Shown here one piece after another: positions 41,948 to 50,165 of a DNA stretch of 64,000 nucleotides. Position 1 is the first letter of the stretch; every line of letters starts with the position of its first letter. The translations under genes were made by a program, and so were the position numbers. Origin of the DNA: Parvularcula sp039822105 (GTDB lineage Bacteria > Pseudomonadota > Alphaproteobacteria > Caulobacterales > Parvularculaceae); contig JBCBMW010000004.1 of the NCBI GenBank assembly GCA_039822105.1, positions 124,001 to 188,000 of the forward strand. Reading direction: 5' to 3'. Under the pieces are notes generated by a model. It saw only the letters and a program-made list of their open reading frames with translations. It was not told where the DNA came from and made no database searches.

Positions 41948-43996
41948 TTACTGAGGGTCGTCCTCGTCATCATCACGATTTGCGCCAAAGAAGCCGCCAA
42001 TCAAACGACCCGCTTCTGACCGCGCCCTGTTCCGGAGCGCATCTTCCACCGTCTCATTGTCATTGAGCTCAACGCCCACATCGCCGAGGAGGTCCGAGGC
42101 CACGTTCCGCACCGCGCGATCGACGAGCGGCTTGGTATCGACACTGATCTTCGGATCATTGAACGTCCCCGCCACGTTCACGGGAAGCGGCATCTCGGTG
42201 AAGTCCGTCACCTGAGGGTCTTTGCCAGCAAGACTGATATCCATGTTGAACGATTGCGGCGCCAAGGACACTCGTCCGCCCACCCGTGCACGGAAGACAT
42301 TGGAGAGGAGCTGTGCATTCCCGATCCGTGCTTCGCCATTGGTGATATCGACCCCGAAGTCAGCAAGATCGAAATCGGTCGTCGCCGCTGGACGAACAGC
42401 ATTGGTACCGAGATTGGCCGCGGCGCCCAAGAGAGCTTGCGGCACGGCGGTGCCGGCCTGCACCTGATTGACAAGGTCGATGCCTGTGTTGGCGATCTCG
42501 CCGAGATTGATGCCCGCGATCGCGCCTTGATTGATATCGGCGCCCATCGATCCGGTCAGGCTCTCAACCCAATCCTTCTGGCTTGTGCCGGTCATGCGGA
42601 GATCGAGATTGATATCGCCTGTCCCCGTCAACCGATCCGTGCCCAGAAGAGCAGGGGCGGCTTCGCCGAACGATACGCCCTCCATGTTGAAGTCGACATC
42701 GACGACCGGGGTGCTGCGGTTGGCCTCGACTATGACGACGCCGCCAGCCGTGCCGGAGAACGCCTGCGCGCGCGAGAGGGTGGCTGTCAGCTTGCCGTCA
42801 TCAAGCAACACTTTGGCTGCCACGTTGGTCAATTCGTATGTGGGCAGAACAATACGGTCAGCGTTCACGTCCAAGTCGGCATCGATAGTGGTGAGAGCCG
42901 ACAGGTCGATCTCTTCGTCAGACCATTCGGGGAAGGGTTCTGCTTCGGCGGGGCCTGCGCTGCCAGCGGCCGCTTCTTCTTCCGGCATAAACGGCGTCAG
43001 ATCGACCAAGCTGAGATTAGCCGTACCCGTCGCTTTGGGGCGCTCGCCAGCCAGCAAGAGGCCGAAATCAGCTGTCCCTCGAAGAACCGATGATCCAATC
43101 TTCGCGTCCTTGATATCAAGCCTGTCAGTGGTGCCGGACATGGTCGCATCGAACGTGATGGCCCCCATCGGCGCCAGCGCCTCGACACCCTCGGCGCCCA
43201 AAAGCGGCTCAAGCCCAGCAACATCAGGCAAGTTGCCTTCGATCGTGCCCTGAAGGTTCACGGGCTCACCAGTCAGCGATAGATTGCTGTCGATGGTGTT
43301 CTCCGCAAACTGAAGACCGATGCTGGCAGGTGACGTGCCGCCTTTTGACAAGACGCCCGGATCATCGATCCGCACATTGAGCGAGAACGGGATGTCCTCA
43401 AGCGTCATCGCCCCGTCGATCGAGAGCGCGCCATTGGCGCCCGGCAGGCCCACCGTGATGTTGGTGTCCACGGCGCTGTAGGAAACGTCAGGGGTCACAT
43501 AGTCGAGTGTGCCGTTGTTGATCCGGATCGTGCCCGACAGGCGCGAGATGTCGGCTGCGTCTCCCGCAGGCACATCATCGCCAGCCTCATCCGAGGTCGT
43601 CTCGGCGGTCTCGACTTCGAATTCGTAATTGGTGCTGCCGTCCGCCTTTTCTTCGAGGTTGATCGAAGGGCTCTCCAGCACGAACGCGTCGATCTGCACC
43701 TGGCCGCGGAGGAGCGGCATCAGCGCCACGGCAAAGCGCGCCTCATCCACGCGTACGAGATAGGGCGCTGAGAAACCCTCGGCGTTGGCCACTTCAAAAT
43801 CGCTGATGGTGATTCGCGGCGGCAAGATCGATAGGCCGGTCACTTCGCCAATCGAGACATCTCGGCCCAGCGTATCGGTCGCGGCGACCTCGGCTTGCTC
43901 CACCAGGTCTTCGGTCTTCAGCACCATCGGAAGCGCGATGGCCGCCACAATCAGCAGGACGACAAGGCCGCCAATAATACGAAGGATCCAACTCAT
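41948..43996 (-). CDS. AsmA family protein
   Basis: A 682-residue envelope protein with one N-terminal span (MSWILRIIGGLVVLLIVAAIALPMVL). The first part contains the AsmA opening (LGRDVSIGEVTGLSILPPRITISDFEVAN), and the C-terminal half carries the conserved NIDLGEIANTG-like region INLGEIANTGIDL and the LxGxDPxVTDFTEMP end. AsmA-like proteins form long beta grooves in the periplasm that carry lipids to the outer membrane. An Arg/Asp tail ends the protein. Its ATG overlaps the DUF6324 stop by four bases. Confidence 0.9.
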   Translation of the reverse strand: MSWILRIIGGLVVLLIVAAIALPMVLKTEDLVEQAEVAATDTLGRDVSIGEVTGLSILPPRITISDFEVANAEGFSAPYLVRVDEARFAVALMPLLRGQVQIDAFVLESPSINLEEKADGSTNYEFEVETAETTSDEAGDDVPAGDAADISRLSGTIRINNGTLDYVTPDVSYSAVDTNITVGLPGANGALSIDGAMTLEDIPFSLNVRIDDPGVLSKGGTSPASIGLQFAENTIDSNLSLTGEPVNLQGTIEGNLPDVAGLEPLLGAEGVEALAPMGAITFDATMSGTTDRLDIKDAKIGSSVLRGTADFGLLLAGERPKATGTANLSLVDLTPFMPEEEAAAGSAGPAEAEPFPEWSDEEIDLSALTTIDADLDVNADRIVLPTYELTNVAAKVLLDDGKLTATLSRAQAFSGTAGGVVIVEANRSTPVVDVDFNMEGVSFGEAAPALLGTDRLTGTGDINLDLRMTGTSQKDWVESLTGSMGADINQGAIAGINLGEIANTGIDLVNQVQAGTAVPQALLGAAANLGTNAVRPAATTDFDLADFGVDITNGEARIGNAQLLSNVFRARVGGRVSLAPQSFNMDISLAGKDPQVTDFTEMPLPVNVAGTFNDPKISVDTKPLVDRAVRNVASDLLGDVGVELNDNETVEDALRNRARSEAGRLIGGFFGANRDDDEDDPQ

Positions 43997-44181
43997 CGGT
44001 TCATCTCCCGAGCGGCGGCCGCAGCCGCCCGCAGTTCATCTGCAATCGCTTCAGCATCATCTGGCTCAAAGTCGAGAGGAAGATCCACCTCAGAACCATG
44101 AATATATATCCGGACCATGCCCGAATCGGTGGCACCGACTTGCAGGTCAGCGGCAATGTCATTGTTGGTGTTGAGACCCAT
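43993..44181 (-). CDS. DUF6324 family small protein
   Basis: A 62-residue protein starting MGLNTNNDIAADLQVG, then GMVRIYIHGSEVDLPLDF, then a C-terminal alpha-helix EPDDAEAIADELRAAAAAAR. This matches the DUF6324 group known from alphaproteobacteria; function is unknown. ATG 44181 is preferred over an earlier in-frame start that would add an Arg-rich leader. It is the first gene of a two-gene unit with asmA and is divergent from recA. Confidence 0.75.
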   Translation of the reverse strand: MGLNTNNDIAADLQVGATDSGMVRIYIHGSEVDLPLDFEPDDAEAIADELRAAAAAAREMNR

Positions 44182-44251
44182 AGGGGCGATTCTCCTTCGG
44201 CGTGCCGCGGCGGGCGTGTGCAACTGATGTCAGAACGCCTCTTGCGCTATA

Positions 44252-44266
44252 GAACAAAACCAGTAC
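44252..44266 (+). promoter_or_regulatory. SOS box upstream of recA
   Basis: GAAC-AAAACCA-GTAC, read on the other strand as GTAC-N7-GTTC, fits the alphaproteobacterial LexA site GTTC-N7-GTTC with one mismatch. It is about 50 bases before the recA ATG. It could also affect the divergent DUF6324-asmA transcript, since the gap is only 135 bases. Confidence 0.7.
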
Positions 44267-44316
44267 ACAACAATCATCAACGACAGGCCTTGGCCGATGA
44301 AGAGGATGTGCCCACC

Positions 44317-45387
44317 ATGGCGAGAGACTTTAAAGTAGTGGACGGCGGAATGGACAAGGCAAAGGCCCTCGAGGCAGCGCTTTCTCAGATCGACAAGGCC
44401 TTCGGCAAGGGCTCGGTGATGCGATTGGGGGGGAAAGATTCGGTCGTGCAGATCGAATCAATCTCGACGGGGTCCCTCGGCCTCGACATCGCATTAGGCA
44501 TTGGGGGTCTTCCCAAAGGTCGGATCATTGAGATCTATGGCCCTGAAAGCTCGGGCAAAACGACGCTGGCGCTGCATGTCGTGTCGGAGACGCAAAAGCA
44601 GGGCGGTACCGCGGCCTTCATCGACGCTGAGCACGCGCTTGATCCCTCTTACGCCAAAAAGCTGGGCGTTGATCTCGACGAACTTCTGATCTCGCAGCCT
44701 GACACAGGTGAACAGTCATTGGAGATTGCCGATACCCTGGTGCGCTCTGGCGCGGTCGATGTCTTGGTCATTGATTCGGTGGCGGCGCTGACGCCGCGAG
44801 CTGAGCTTGAGGGCGATATGGGTGATAGCTTGCCTGGTCTCCAGGCGCGCTTGATGAGCCAAGCGCTGCGCAAGCTCACCGGATCGATCTCTCGCTCCAA
44901 CACGCTGGTGATTTTCATCAACCAGATCCGGATGAAGATCGGGGTGATGTTTGGCTCGCCAGAGACGACCACCGGCGGCAACGCCCTCAAATTCTATTCG
45001 AGTGTGCGCCTCGATATCCGCCGCATTGGTGCGATCAAGCAGCGTGATGAGGTCATCGGCAACCAGACCCGGGTCAAAGTTGTGAAGAACAAGGTCGCGC
45101 CGCCCTTCAAACAGGTCGAGTTCGATATTCTTTACGGGGAAGGCATCTCCAAGGCCGGGGAACTCATTGATCTCGGTGTTTTGGGCAACGTGATCGAAAA
45201 GTCCGGCAGCTGGTACAGCTACAATTCCGAGCGAATCGGTCAGGGCCGGGAGAACGCGAAGCAATTCTTGCGGGATCACCCTGAGGTCGCCACGGAGATC
45301 GAGAATCAAATTCGCGCGAGTGCCGGTCTGATCGGTGAGGATATGCTGGTCGGCCCTGACGCCGAGGACGACTCCGCCTCCGCTTAA
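44317..45387 (+). CDS. recA: recombinase RecA
   Basis: A 356-residue protein of normal length. Walker A is GPESSGKT (75-82), Walker B is VDVLVIDSVAAL, and the DNA-binding loops carry EGDMGDSLPGLQARLMSQALR and IRMKIGVMFGSPETTTGGNALKF. It mediates homologous recombination and triggers LexA cleavage. ATG 44317 is the family start; the frame is open further upstream through the promoter. The acidic C-terminal tail (GPDAEDDSASA) is as usual. Confidence 0.98.
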   Translation: MARDFKVVDGGMDKAKALEAALSQIDKAFGKGSVMRLGGKDSVVQIESISTGSLGLDIALGIGGLPKGRIIEIYGPESSGKTTLALHVVSETQKQGGTAAFIDAEHALDPSYAKKLGVDLDELLISQPDTGEQSLEIADTLVRSGAVDVLVIDSVAALTPRAELEGDMGDSLPGLQARLMSQALRKLTGSISRSNTLVIFINQIRMKIGVMFGSPETTTGGNALKFYSSVRLDIRRIGAIKQRDEVIGNQTRVKVVKNKVAPPFKQVEFDILYGEGISKAGELIDLGVLGNVIEKSGSWYSYNSERIGQGRENAKQFLRDHPEVATEIENQIRASAGLIGEDMLVGPDAEDDSASA

Positions 45388-45423
45388 AGTGCCATAGCAG
45401 CGCAGCTTGCAGAGATAGGCGCG

Positions 45424-45489
45424 GGCAGGGGTTTTCCTGCCTAGGCGATTGCGCTAGCGCCGCTTCGATGCGTGGGAGGTCCTCTCCCA
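45424..45489 (+). other. two short hairpins between recA and nuoJ
   Basis: GGCAGG/CCTGCC pair at 45424-45441 with a six-base loop, and TGGGAG/CTCCCA at 45473-45489 with a five-base loop. Neither has a T-run. The 116-base gap carries no recognisable gene. The second hairpin is close to the nuoJ ribosome site and could influence its use. Confidence 0.35.
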
Positions 45490-45503
45490 TACCCCAAGGT
45501 CAC

Positions 45504-46145
45504 GTGCTGTTTATGGGCTTTGCCGATCTCGCTTTCTTCACCTTCGCTGCGACGGCTATCGCTAGCGGTCTCGGCGTTATTCTCGCCCGAAACCCGGTCC
45601 ACTCCGTGCTCTGCCTGATCCTGGCATTCATCGCGACCGCAGGTCTTTTTGTTCTGATGGGGGCGGAATATCTCGCCTTCCTCCTGGTCGTTGTTTACGT
45701 CGGCGCCGTCGCGGTCTTGTTCCTGTTCGTGGTCATGATGCTCGACGTCGATTTTGCGGAACTTCGCGCGGACTACGCCAAATACGCGCCGCTGGGGCTG
45801 GTCGTGGCTGTCGCCCTCGTTGTGCAAATCGGCTTCATGGTGGCTGCATGGCAGATCCCCGACGCGGCGCTTGAAGCGCGCGCTCAACCGACCAGCGCGA
45901 TGCAGCGCGCCAGCGGCGAACCGGCCAACAACGCTGAACAGCTCGGCATGGTTCTTTATACGGAATATGTTCACTTCTTCCAGATCGCAGGTCTTATTCT
46001 TCTTGTGGCGATGATCGGCGCTATTCTGCTGACCTTCCGCGAACGGCGCGGTGTCAAAACCCAAGATGTGGGCAAGCAGGTAGGCCGCACCCGCGAGGAG
46101 GCTGTGGAAGTGGTCTCCGTGCCGACCGGACGGGGGGTCAACTGA
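45504..46145 (+). CDS. nuoJ: NADH-quinone oxidoreductase subunit J
   Basis: A 213-residue membrane subunit with five spans. LVVVYVGAVAVLFLFVVMML in the third span is the NuoJ signature, with the pi-bulge region of complex I. The start is uncertain: GTG 45504 has AAGG only four bases before it, and ATG 45513 gives MGFADLAFF. It is the first nuo gene in this window although NuoA to NuoI genes would normally precede it. Confidence 0.9.
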   Translation: MLFMGFADLAFFTFAATAIASGLGVILARNPVHSVLCLILAFIATAGLFVLMGAEYLAFLLVVVYVGAVAVLFLFVVMMLDVDFAELRADYAKYAPLGLVVAVALVVQIGFMVAAWQIPDAALEARAQPTSAMQRASGEPANNAEQLGMVLYTEYVHFFQIAGLILLVAMIGAILLTFRERRGVKTQDVGKQVGRTREEAVEVVSVPTGRGVN

Positions 46146-46447
46146 TGGGTTTGTCGAGTTATCTCACCGTCGCGGGCATCCTCTTTGCCATCGGTGTCGC
46201 CGGCATTTTTCTCAACCGGAAAAACGTCATCATCATCCTGATGTCGATCGAGCTGATGCTCCTCGCCGTGAACATCAACTTCGTGGCGTTTTCGATGTTC
46301 CTTGGTGACCTCGTGGGCCAAGTCTTCGCCTTCATGGTGCTGACGGTTGCCGCCGCTGAAGCTGCTATCGGCCTTGCGATCCTTGTGACCTTCTTCCGAA
46401 ACCGCGGCGATATCGCCGTCACGTCAGCCAACTCGATGAGGAACTAG
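46145..46447 (+). CDS. nuoK: NADH-quinone oxidoreductase subunit K
   Basis: A 100-residue subunit with three spans. The key Glu residues sit in MSIELMLLAVNINFV and VAAAEAAIGLAILV, part of the proton path along complex I. Its ATG shares one base with the nuoJ stop (TGATG). Length and motifs are those of NuoK/Nqo11. Confidence 0.95.
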   Translation: MGLSSYLTVAGILFAIGVAGIFLNRKNVIIILMSIELMLLAVNINFVAFSMFLGDLVGQVFAFMVLTVAAAEAAIGLAILVTFFRNRGDIAVTSANSMRN

Positions 46448-46450
46448 ACC

Positions 46451-48565
46451 GTGCAGGCTCTCATTGTTCTTCTCCCGCTTTTCGGTGCCATGTTGGCTAT
46501 GCCGCTCGGCAGAGCAGGCGGTCCGCGTGCGGCGGAAATCACCACGACGTCGCTGGTCTCGATCGCGGCTGTTCTCTCCTGGATCACCTTTTTCTCGGTT
46601 GGCTTTGGTGACGGCGAGAAAACCATCAAGCTTTTTGACTGGATCAATTCCGGTGATCTGAAAGCGGCCTGGGCTGTTCGTGTCGATGCGTTGTCGGCGA
46701 CCATGATGATCGTCGTGACGACCGTTTCGTCGCTCGTGCACCTCTATTCGATCGGGTACATGCACGAGGATCCTTCGCGCCCTCGCTTTTTCGCTTATCT
46801 CTCGCTTTTCACCTTCGCGATGCTCGCGCTGGTGACGTCAGATAACCTTCTTCAGCTTTTCTTTGGTTGGGAAGGTGTGGGCGTTGCCAGTTATCTGCTC
46901 ATCGGCTTTTGGCACCACAAAAAGTCCGCCAACGATGCTGCGATCAAAGCCTTCGTCGTCAACCGCGTCGGCGATGTCGGCTTGGCGCTCGGCATCATGG
47001 CCTGTTTCTTTGTCTTCAAATCGGTCGAGTATGACGTGATCCTGGAGACGATCCGCAACGACGGTTTCGTTCAACCTATCGGGTCCATGGCCGCGGTTCA
47101 CATCTCAGAGCTTTCTATCAACTTCCTCGGCCGTAATGTCGCCGCGCTCGAAATCATCGGTATTCTGCTTTTCATCGGTGCGATGGGTAAGTCGGCCCAG
47201 TTCTTCCTGCACACCTGGCTGCCGGACGCGATGGAAGGCCCAACGCCCGTGTCCGCGCTTATCCACGCCGCAACCATGGTGACGGCGGGTGTTGTGTTGG
47301 TGTGCCGCATGTCGGATCTCTATGCTGTCGCGCCAGGCGCGTCGGCGATGATCACGATCATTGGTCTGATCACAGCAATCTTCGCGGCCACCGTCGGCCT
47401 GGTGCAGACGGACATCAAGCGGGTGATCGCCTACTCCACGGCTTCGCAGCTCGGTTACATGTTCTTCGCAGCGGGCGTTGGCGCGTATGGCGCGGCGATG
47501 TTCCACCTGACGACCCACGCAGCGTTCAAAGCGCTCTTGTTCCTCGGCGCTGGTGCGGTGATCCATTTCAGCCACCACGAGCAGGACATGCGCGGCATGG
47601 GCGGCCTTCGCACCCAGATGCCCGTCACATTCCTCGCTATGTTGCTCGGTACACTGGCAATCACGGGTGTCGGTATCCCGCTCCTTCACCCCGGCGGCAT
47701 TCCTGTTGGTTTTGCTGGCTTCGTGTCGAAGGACGTGATGCTCGAGCAGGCCTTCCTTGGTATCGAAGCTGGTAAAGCCTTTGCCTCTGCTGCGTTCTGG
47801 GGTGGTCTCCTTGCGGCGGTGATGACCGGCTTTTACTCCTGGCGCCTCATTTTCCTCACCTTTACCGGTGAATGGCGTGCGCCAGCTGAGGTGCGGCGTC
47901 ATCCGCACTCGGTTCCAACCACCATGCTCGTTCCCCTCGCGCCTTTGGCGCTCGGTGCTGTGGTCGCTGGCATGGCGCTCTACAAACCCTTCGTCAGCGC
48001 CGACGGCGCGCCAGCGTTCTGGAACGGCGCTATTCATGTTGCTTCTGAGGCGCACGGCGACGATCACGGTGCGGACGCTCATCACGGTGACAGCCACGCT
48101 GGCGCGTCCCATGATGATGGCCATGCGGATGAGGGGCATGCTGATGATGCCCACGCCAAGGATGATCACGGCGGCGGTCACCATGTGCCCAATTGGGTGC
48201 TCATCGCACCGTTGATCGCTGGGACGCTCGGCCTCTTTGGAGCGATCTATCAGTACACCGGTTCAGACCCTCTTCGGCCCGGCCTCATCCGCGAAGGCGG
48301 GATCATTTACGAGTTTCTGAAAAACCGTTGGTATATTGACGATCTATACAGGCTGCTTTTCCAAGAACCTGCGCGACTGCTTGGCCGGTTCCTTTGGAAA
48401 CGCGGCGATGAAGGCACAATTGATGGCGCGGGCCCCAACGGTGTTGCTGGTCTGATGAATGTCAGTGCGCAGCGGACTGTCGGTATCCAGACCGGTTTTG
48501 TGTTCCACTATGCCTTTGTGATGCTGCTCGGCGTCATCGTGCTCCTCTTCGTTCTGCGGGTCTGA
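46451..48565 (+). CDS. nuoL: NADH-quinone oxidoreductase subunit L, with His-rich insertion
   Basis: A 704-residue antiporter-like subunit beginning at GTG. FFGWEGVGVASYLLIGFW, HTWLPDAMEGPTPVSALIHAATMVTAG and the Lys in VGLVQTDIKRVIAYSTASQLGYM are the proton-channel residues. The lateral helix and terminal span follow near the C terminus. An insertion at about residues 532-577 contains some 12 His and 11 Asp (for example DDAHAKDDHGGGHH) in a loop between spans, longer than in E. coli. Confidence 0.95.
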   Translation: MQALIVLLPLFGAMLAMPLGRAGGPRAAEITTTSLVSIAAVLSWITFFSVGFGDGEKTIKLFDWINSGDLKAAWAVRVDALSATMMIVVTTVSSLVHLYSIGYMHEDPSRPRFFAYLSLFTFAMLALVTSDNLLQLFFGWEGVGVASYLLIGFWHHKKSANDAAIKAFVVNRVGDVGLALGIMACFFVFKSVEYDVILETIRNDGFVQPIGSMAAVHISELSINFLGRNVAALEIIGILLFIGAMGKSAQFFLHTWLPDAMEGPTPVSALIHAATMVTAGVVLVCRMSDLYAVAPGASAMITIIGLITAIFAATVGLVQTDIKRVIAYSTASQLGYMFFAAGVGAYGAAMFHLTTHAAFKALLFLGAGAVIHFSHHEQDMRGMGGLRTQMPVTFLAMLLGTLAITGVGIPLLHPGGIPVGFAGFVSKDVMLEQAFLGIEAGKAFASAAFWGGLLAAVMTGFYSWRLIFLTFTGEWRAPAEVRRHPHSVPTTMLVPLAPLALGAVVAGMALYKPFVSADGAPAFWNGAIHVASEAHGDDHGADAHHGDSHAGASHDDGHADEGHADDAHAKDDHGGGHHVPNWVLIAPLIAGTLGLFGAIYQYTGSDPLRPGLIREGGIIYEFLKNRWYIDDLYRLLFQEPARLLGRFLWKRGDEGTIDGAGPNGVAGLMNVSAQRTVGIQTGFVFHYAFVMLLGVIVLLFVLRV

Positions 48566-48569
48566 CGTC

Positions 48570-50165
48570 ATGGTCGAGATGCAAGCTTCCGTTCCATGGC
48601 TCAGCCTCATCACATTCCTGCCCTTGGTCGGGGCGCTGATGATCATCCTTCGGCGCGCAATCGCAGGCGGCGAAGAAGACGAGGCGGTGGCGACGTCAGC
48701 GAGGCAGGTTGCCCTTCTCACCTCTGCCTTCGTCCTGGTGATCACAGCGTTTGTCTATTTCTCGCTGTTTGATACGTCCGTGTTGGGCTTCCAGTTGGTG
48801 GAGACCAGCGGCTGGTTAGGCCTTGGGATCGGTTATAAACTCGGTGTCGACGGCATTTCGGTGCTCTTCGTTTTCCTCACCGCCTTCATTATGCCGATCT
48901 GCATCTTGGCAAGCTGGACATCGATCAAGTCGCGCGTCGCTGATTTCATGGTCGCGTTTTTGGTGCTTGAGACGGCAATCATGGGCGTCTTCACGGCCCT
49001 CGATCTCGTTCTCTTCTATGTCTATTTCGAGGCGTCTCTCATTCCGATGTTCTTGATCATCGGCATCTGGGGCAGCCCCGGTACCCGCGAGATCTTTGGG
49101 CGGACGGTCTCCAACCGTGTTTATGCGGCGTTCAAATTCTTCCTCTACACCTTGCTCGGATCGCTCCTGATGCTGATCGCTATTTTGGCGATGTATCTTG
49201 AGGTCGGCACGACTGACATTCCGACATTGCTGACGCACGAGTTTGGCCCAGGCATGCAGCGTTGGTTGTGGCTCGCGTTTTTTGCCAGCTTTGCCGTCAA
49301 AATGCCGATGTGGCCGGTGCACACATGGCTGCCCGACGCCCACGTGCAGGCGCCAACCGGCGGCTCCATCGTGCTTGCGGCCATCCTTCTGAAAATGGGC
49401 GGCTACGGCCTTATCCGGTTCAGCCTGCCGATGTTCCCCGATGCGAGCGTCGCGTTCGCACCGCTGGTCTTTGCGCTATCGGTGATCGCTATCGTCTACA
49501 CCTCGCTCGTGGCCTTCGCTCAGGAAGACATGAAGAAGCTGATCGCGTATTCCTCGGTCGCCCATATGGGGTTTGTGACCATGGGGATCTTCACCGGCAC
49601 GCAGCAGGGCATCGACGGCGCGCTCTTCCAGATGTTGAGCCACGGCTTCATCTCGGGCGCGCTGTTTCTCTGTGTCGGGATCCTTTATGAGCGTCGTCAC
49701 ACGCGTGATATCGCGGCCTATGGGGGGCTCGTGAAGCAGATGAAGGTGTTCGCCTTCTTCTTCCTTTTCTTCAGTATGGCGAATGTCGGGCTACCTGGGC
49801 TTTCTGGCTTTATCGGCGAGATCTTGACGATGATTGGCGCCTTCCAAGTCAACACCTGGGTTGCAGCGCTCGCGGCCCTCGGCATGATCCTGTCCGCGGC
49901 CTACGGCCTCCGGCTCTACCGCGAAGTGATGTATGATCCGCCCCGGGATGAAAATGCTGAACCGATGATGGATCTCAATCGTCGTGAGCTTGGGCTGATC
50001 ACGGCACTCGCGGTGATGACTTTGTATCTCGGCGTGAACCCGTCGCCGACGTTGGGCGTCTTTGCTGTGCCGACGACACCGATCAGCGAAAAGTTCACGC
50101 AAGCGGCTGATCACCGGAAGACCACAGATGAGACCCACGTGGCGCAAGGGGAGGCGGATCATTGA
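48570..50165 (+). CDS. nuoM: NADH-quinone oxidoreductase subunit M
   Basis: A 531-residue antiporter-like subunit. The first half has the conserved Glu in VLFYVYFEASLIPMFLIIGIWG; the second has MPMWPVHTWLPDAHVQAPTGGSIVLAAILLKMGGYG and the Lys in AQEDMKKLIAYSSVAHMGFV. It pumps protons in the membrane arm of complex I. It begins four bases after nuoL and its stop overlaps the nuoN start. Confidence 0.95.
   Translation: MVEMQASVPWLSLITFLPLVGALMIILRRAIAGGEEDEAVATSARQVALLTSAFVLVITAFVYFSLFDTSVLGFQLVETSGWLGLGIGYKLGVDGISVLFVFLTAFIMPICILASWTSIKSRVADFMVAFLVLETAIMGVFTALDLVLFYVYFEASLIPMFLIIGIWGSPGTREIFGRTVSNRVYAAFKFFLYTLLGSLLMLIAILAMYLEVGTTDIPTLLTHEFGPGMQRWLWLAFFASFAVKMPMWPVHTWLPDAHVQAPTGGSIVLAAILLKMGGYGLIRFSLPMFPDASVAFAPLVFALSVIAIVYTSLVAFAQEDMKKLIAYSSVAHMGFVTMGIFTGTQQGIDGALFQMLSHGFISGALFLCVGILYERRHTRDIAAYGGLVKQMKVFAFFFLFFSMANVGLPGLSGFIGEILTMIGAFQVNTWVAALAALGMILSAAYGLRLYREVMYDPPRDENAEPMMDLNRRELGLITALAVMTLYLGVNPSPTLGVFAVPTTPISEKFTQAADHRKTTDETHVAQGEADH

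Noticed and set aside
44098..44316. N-terminal extension of recA
   Set aside because: The family start at 44317 fits all RecA proteins, and the SOS box lies in the extension.
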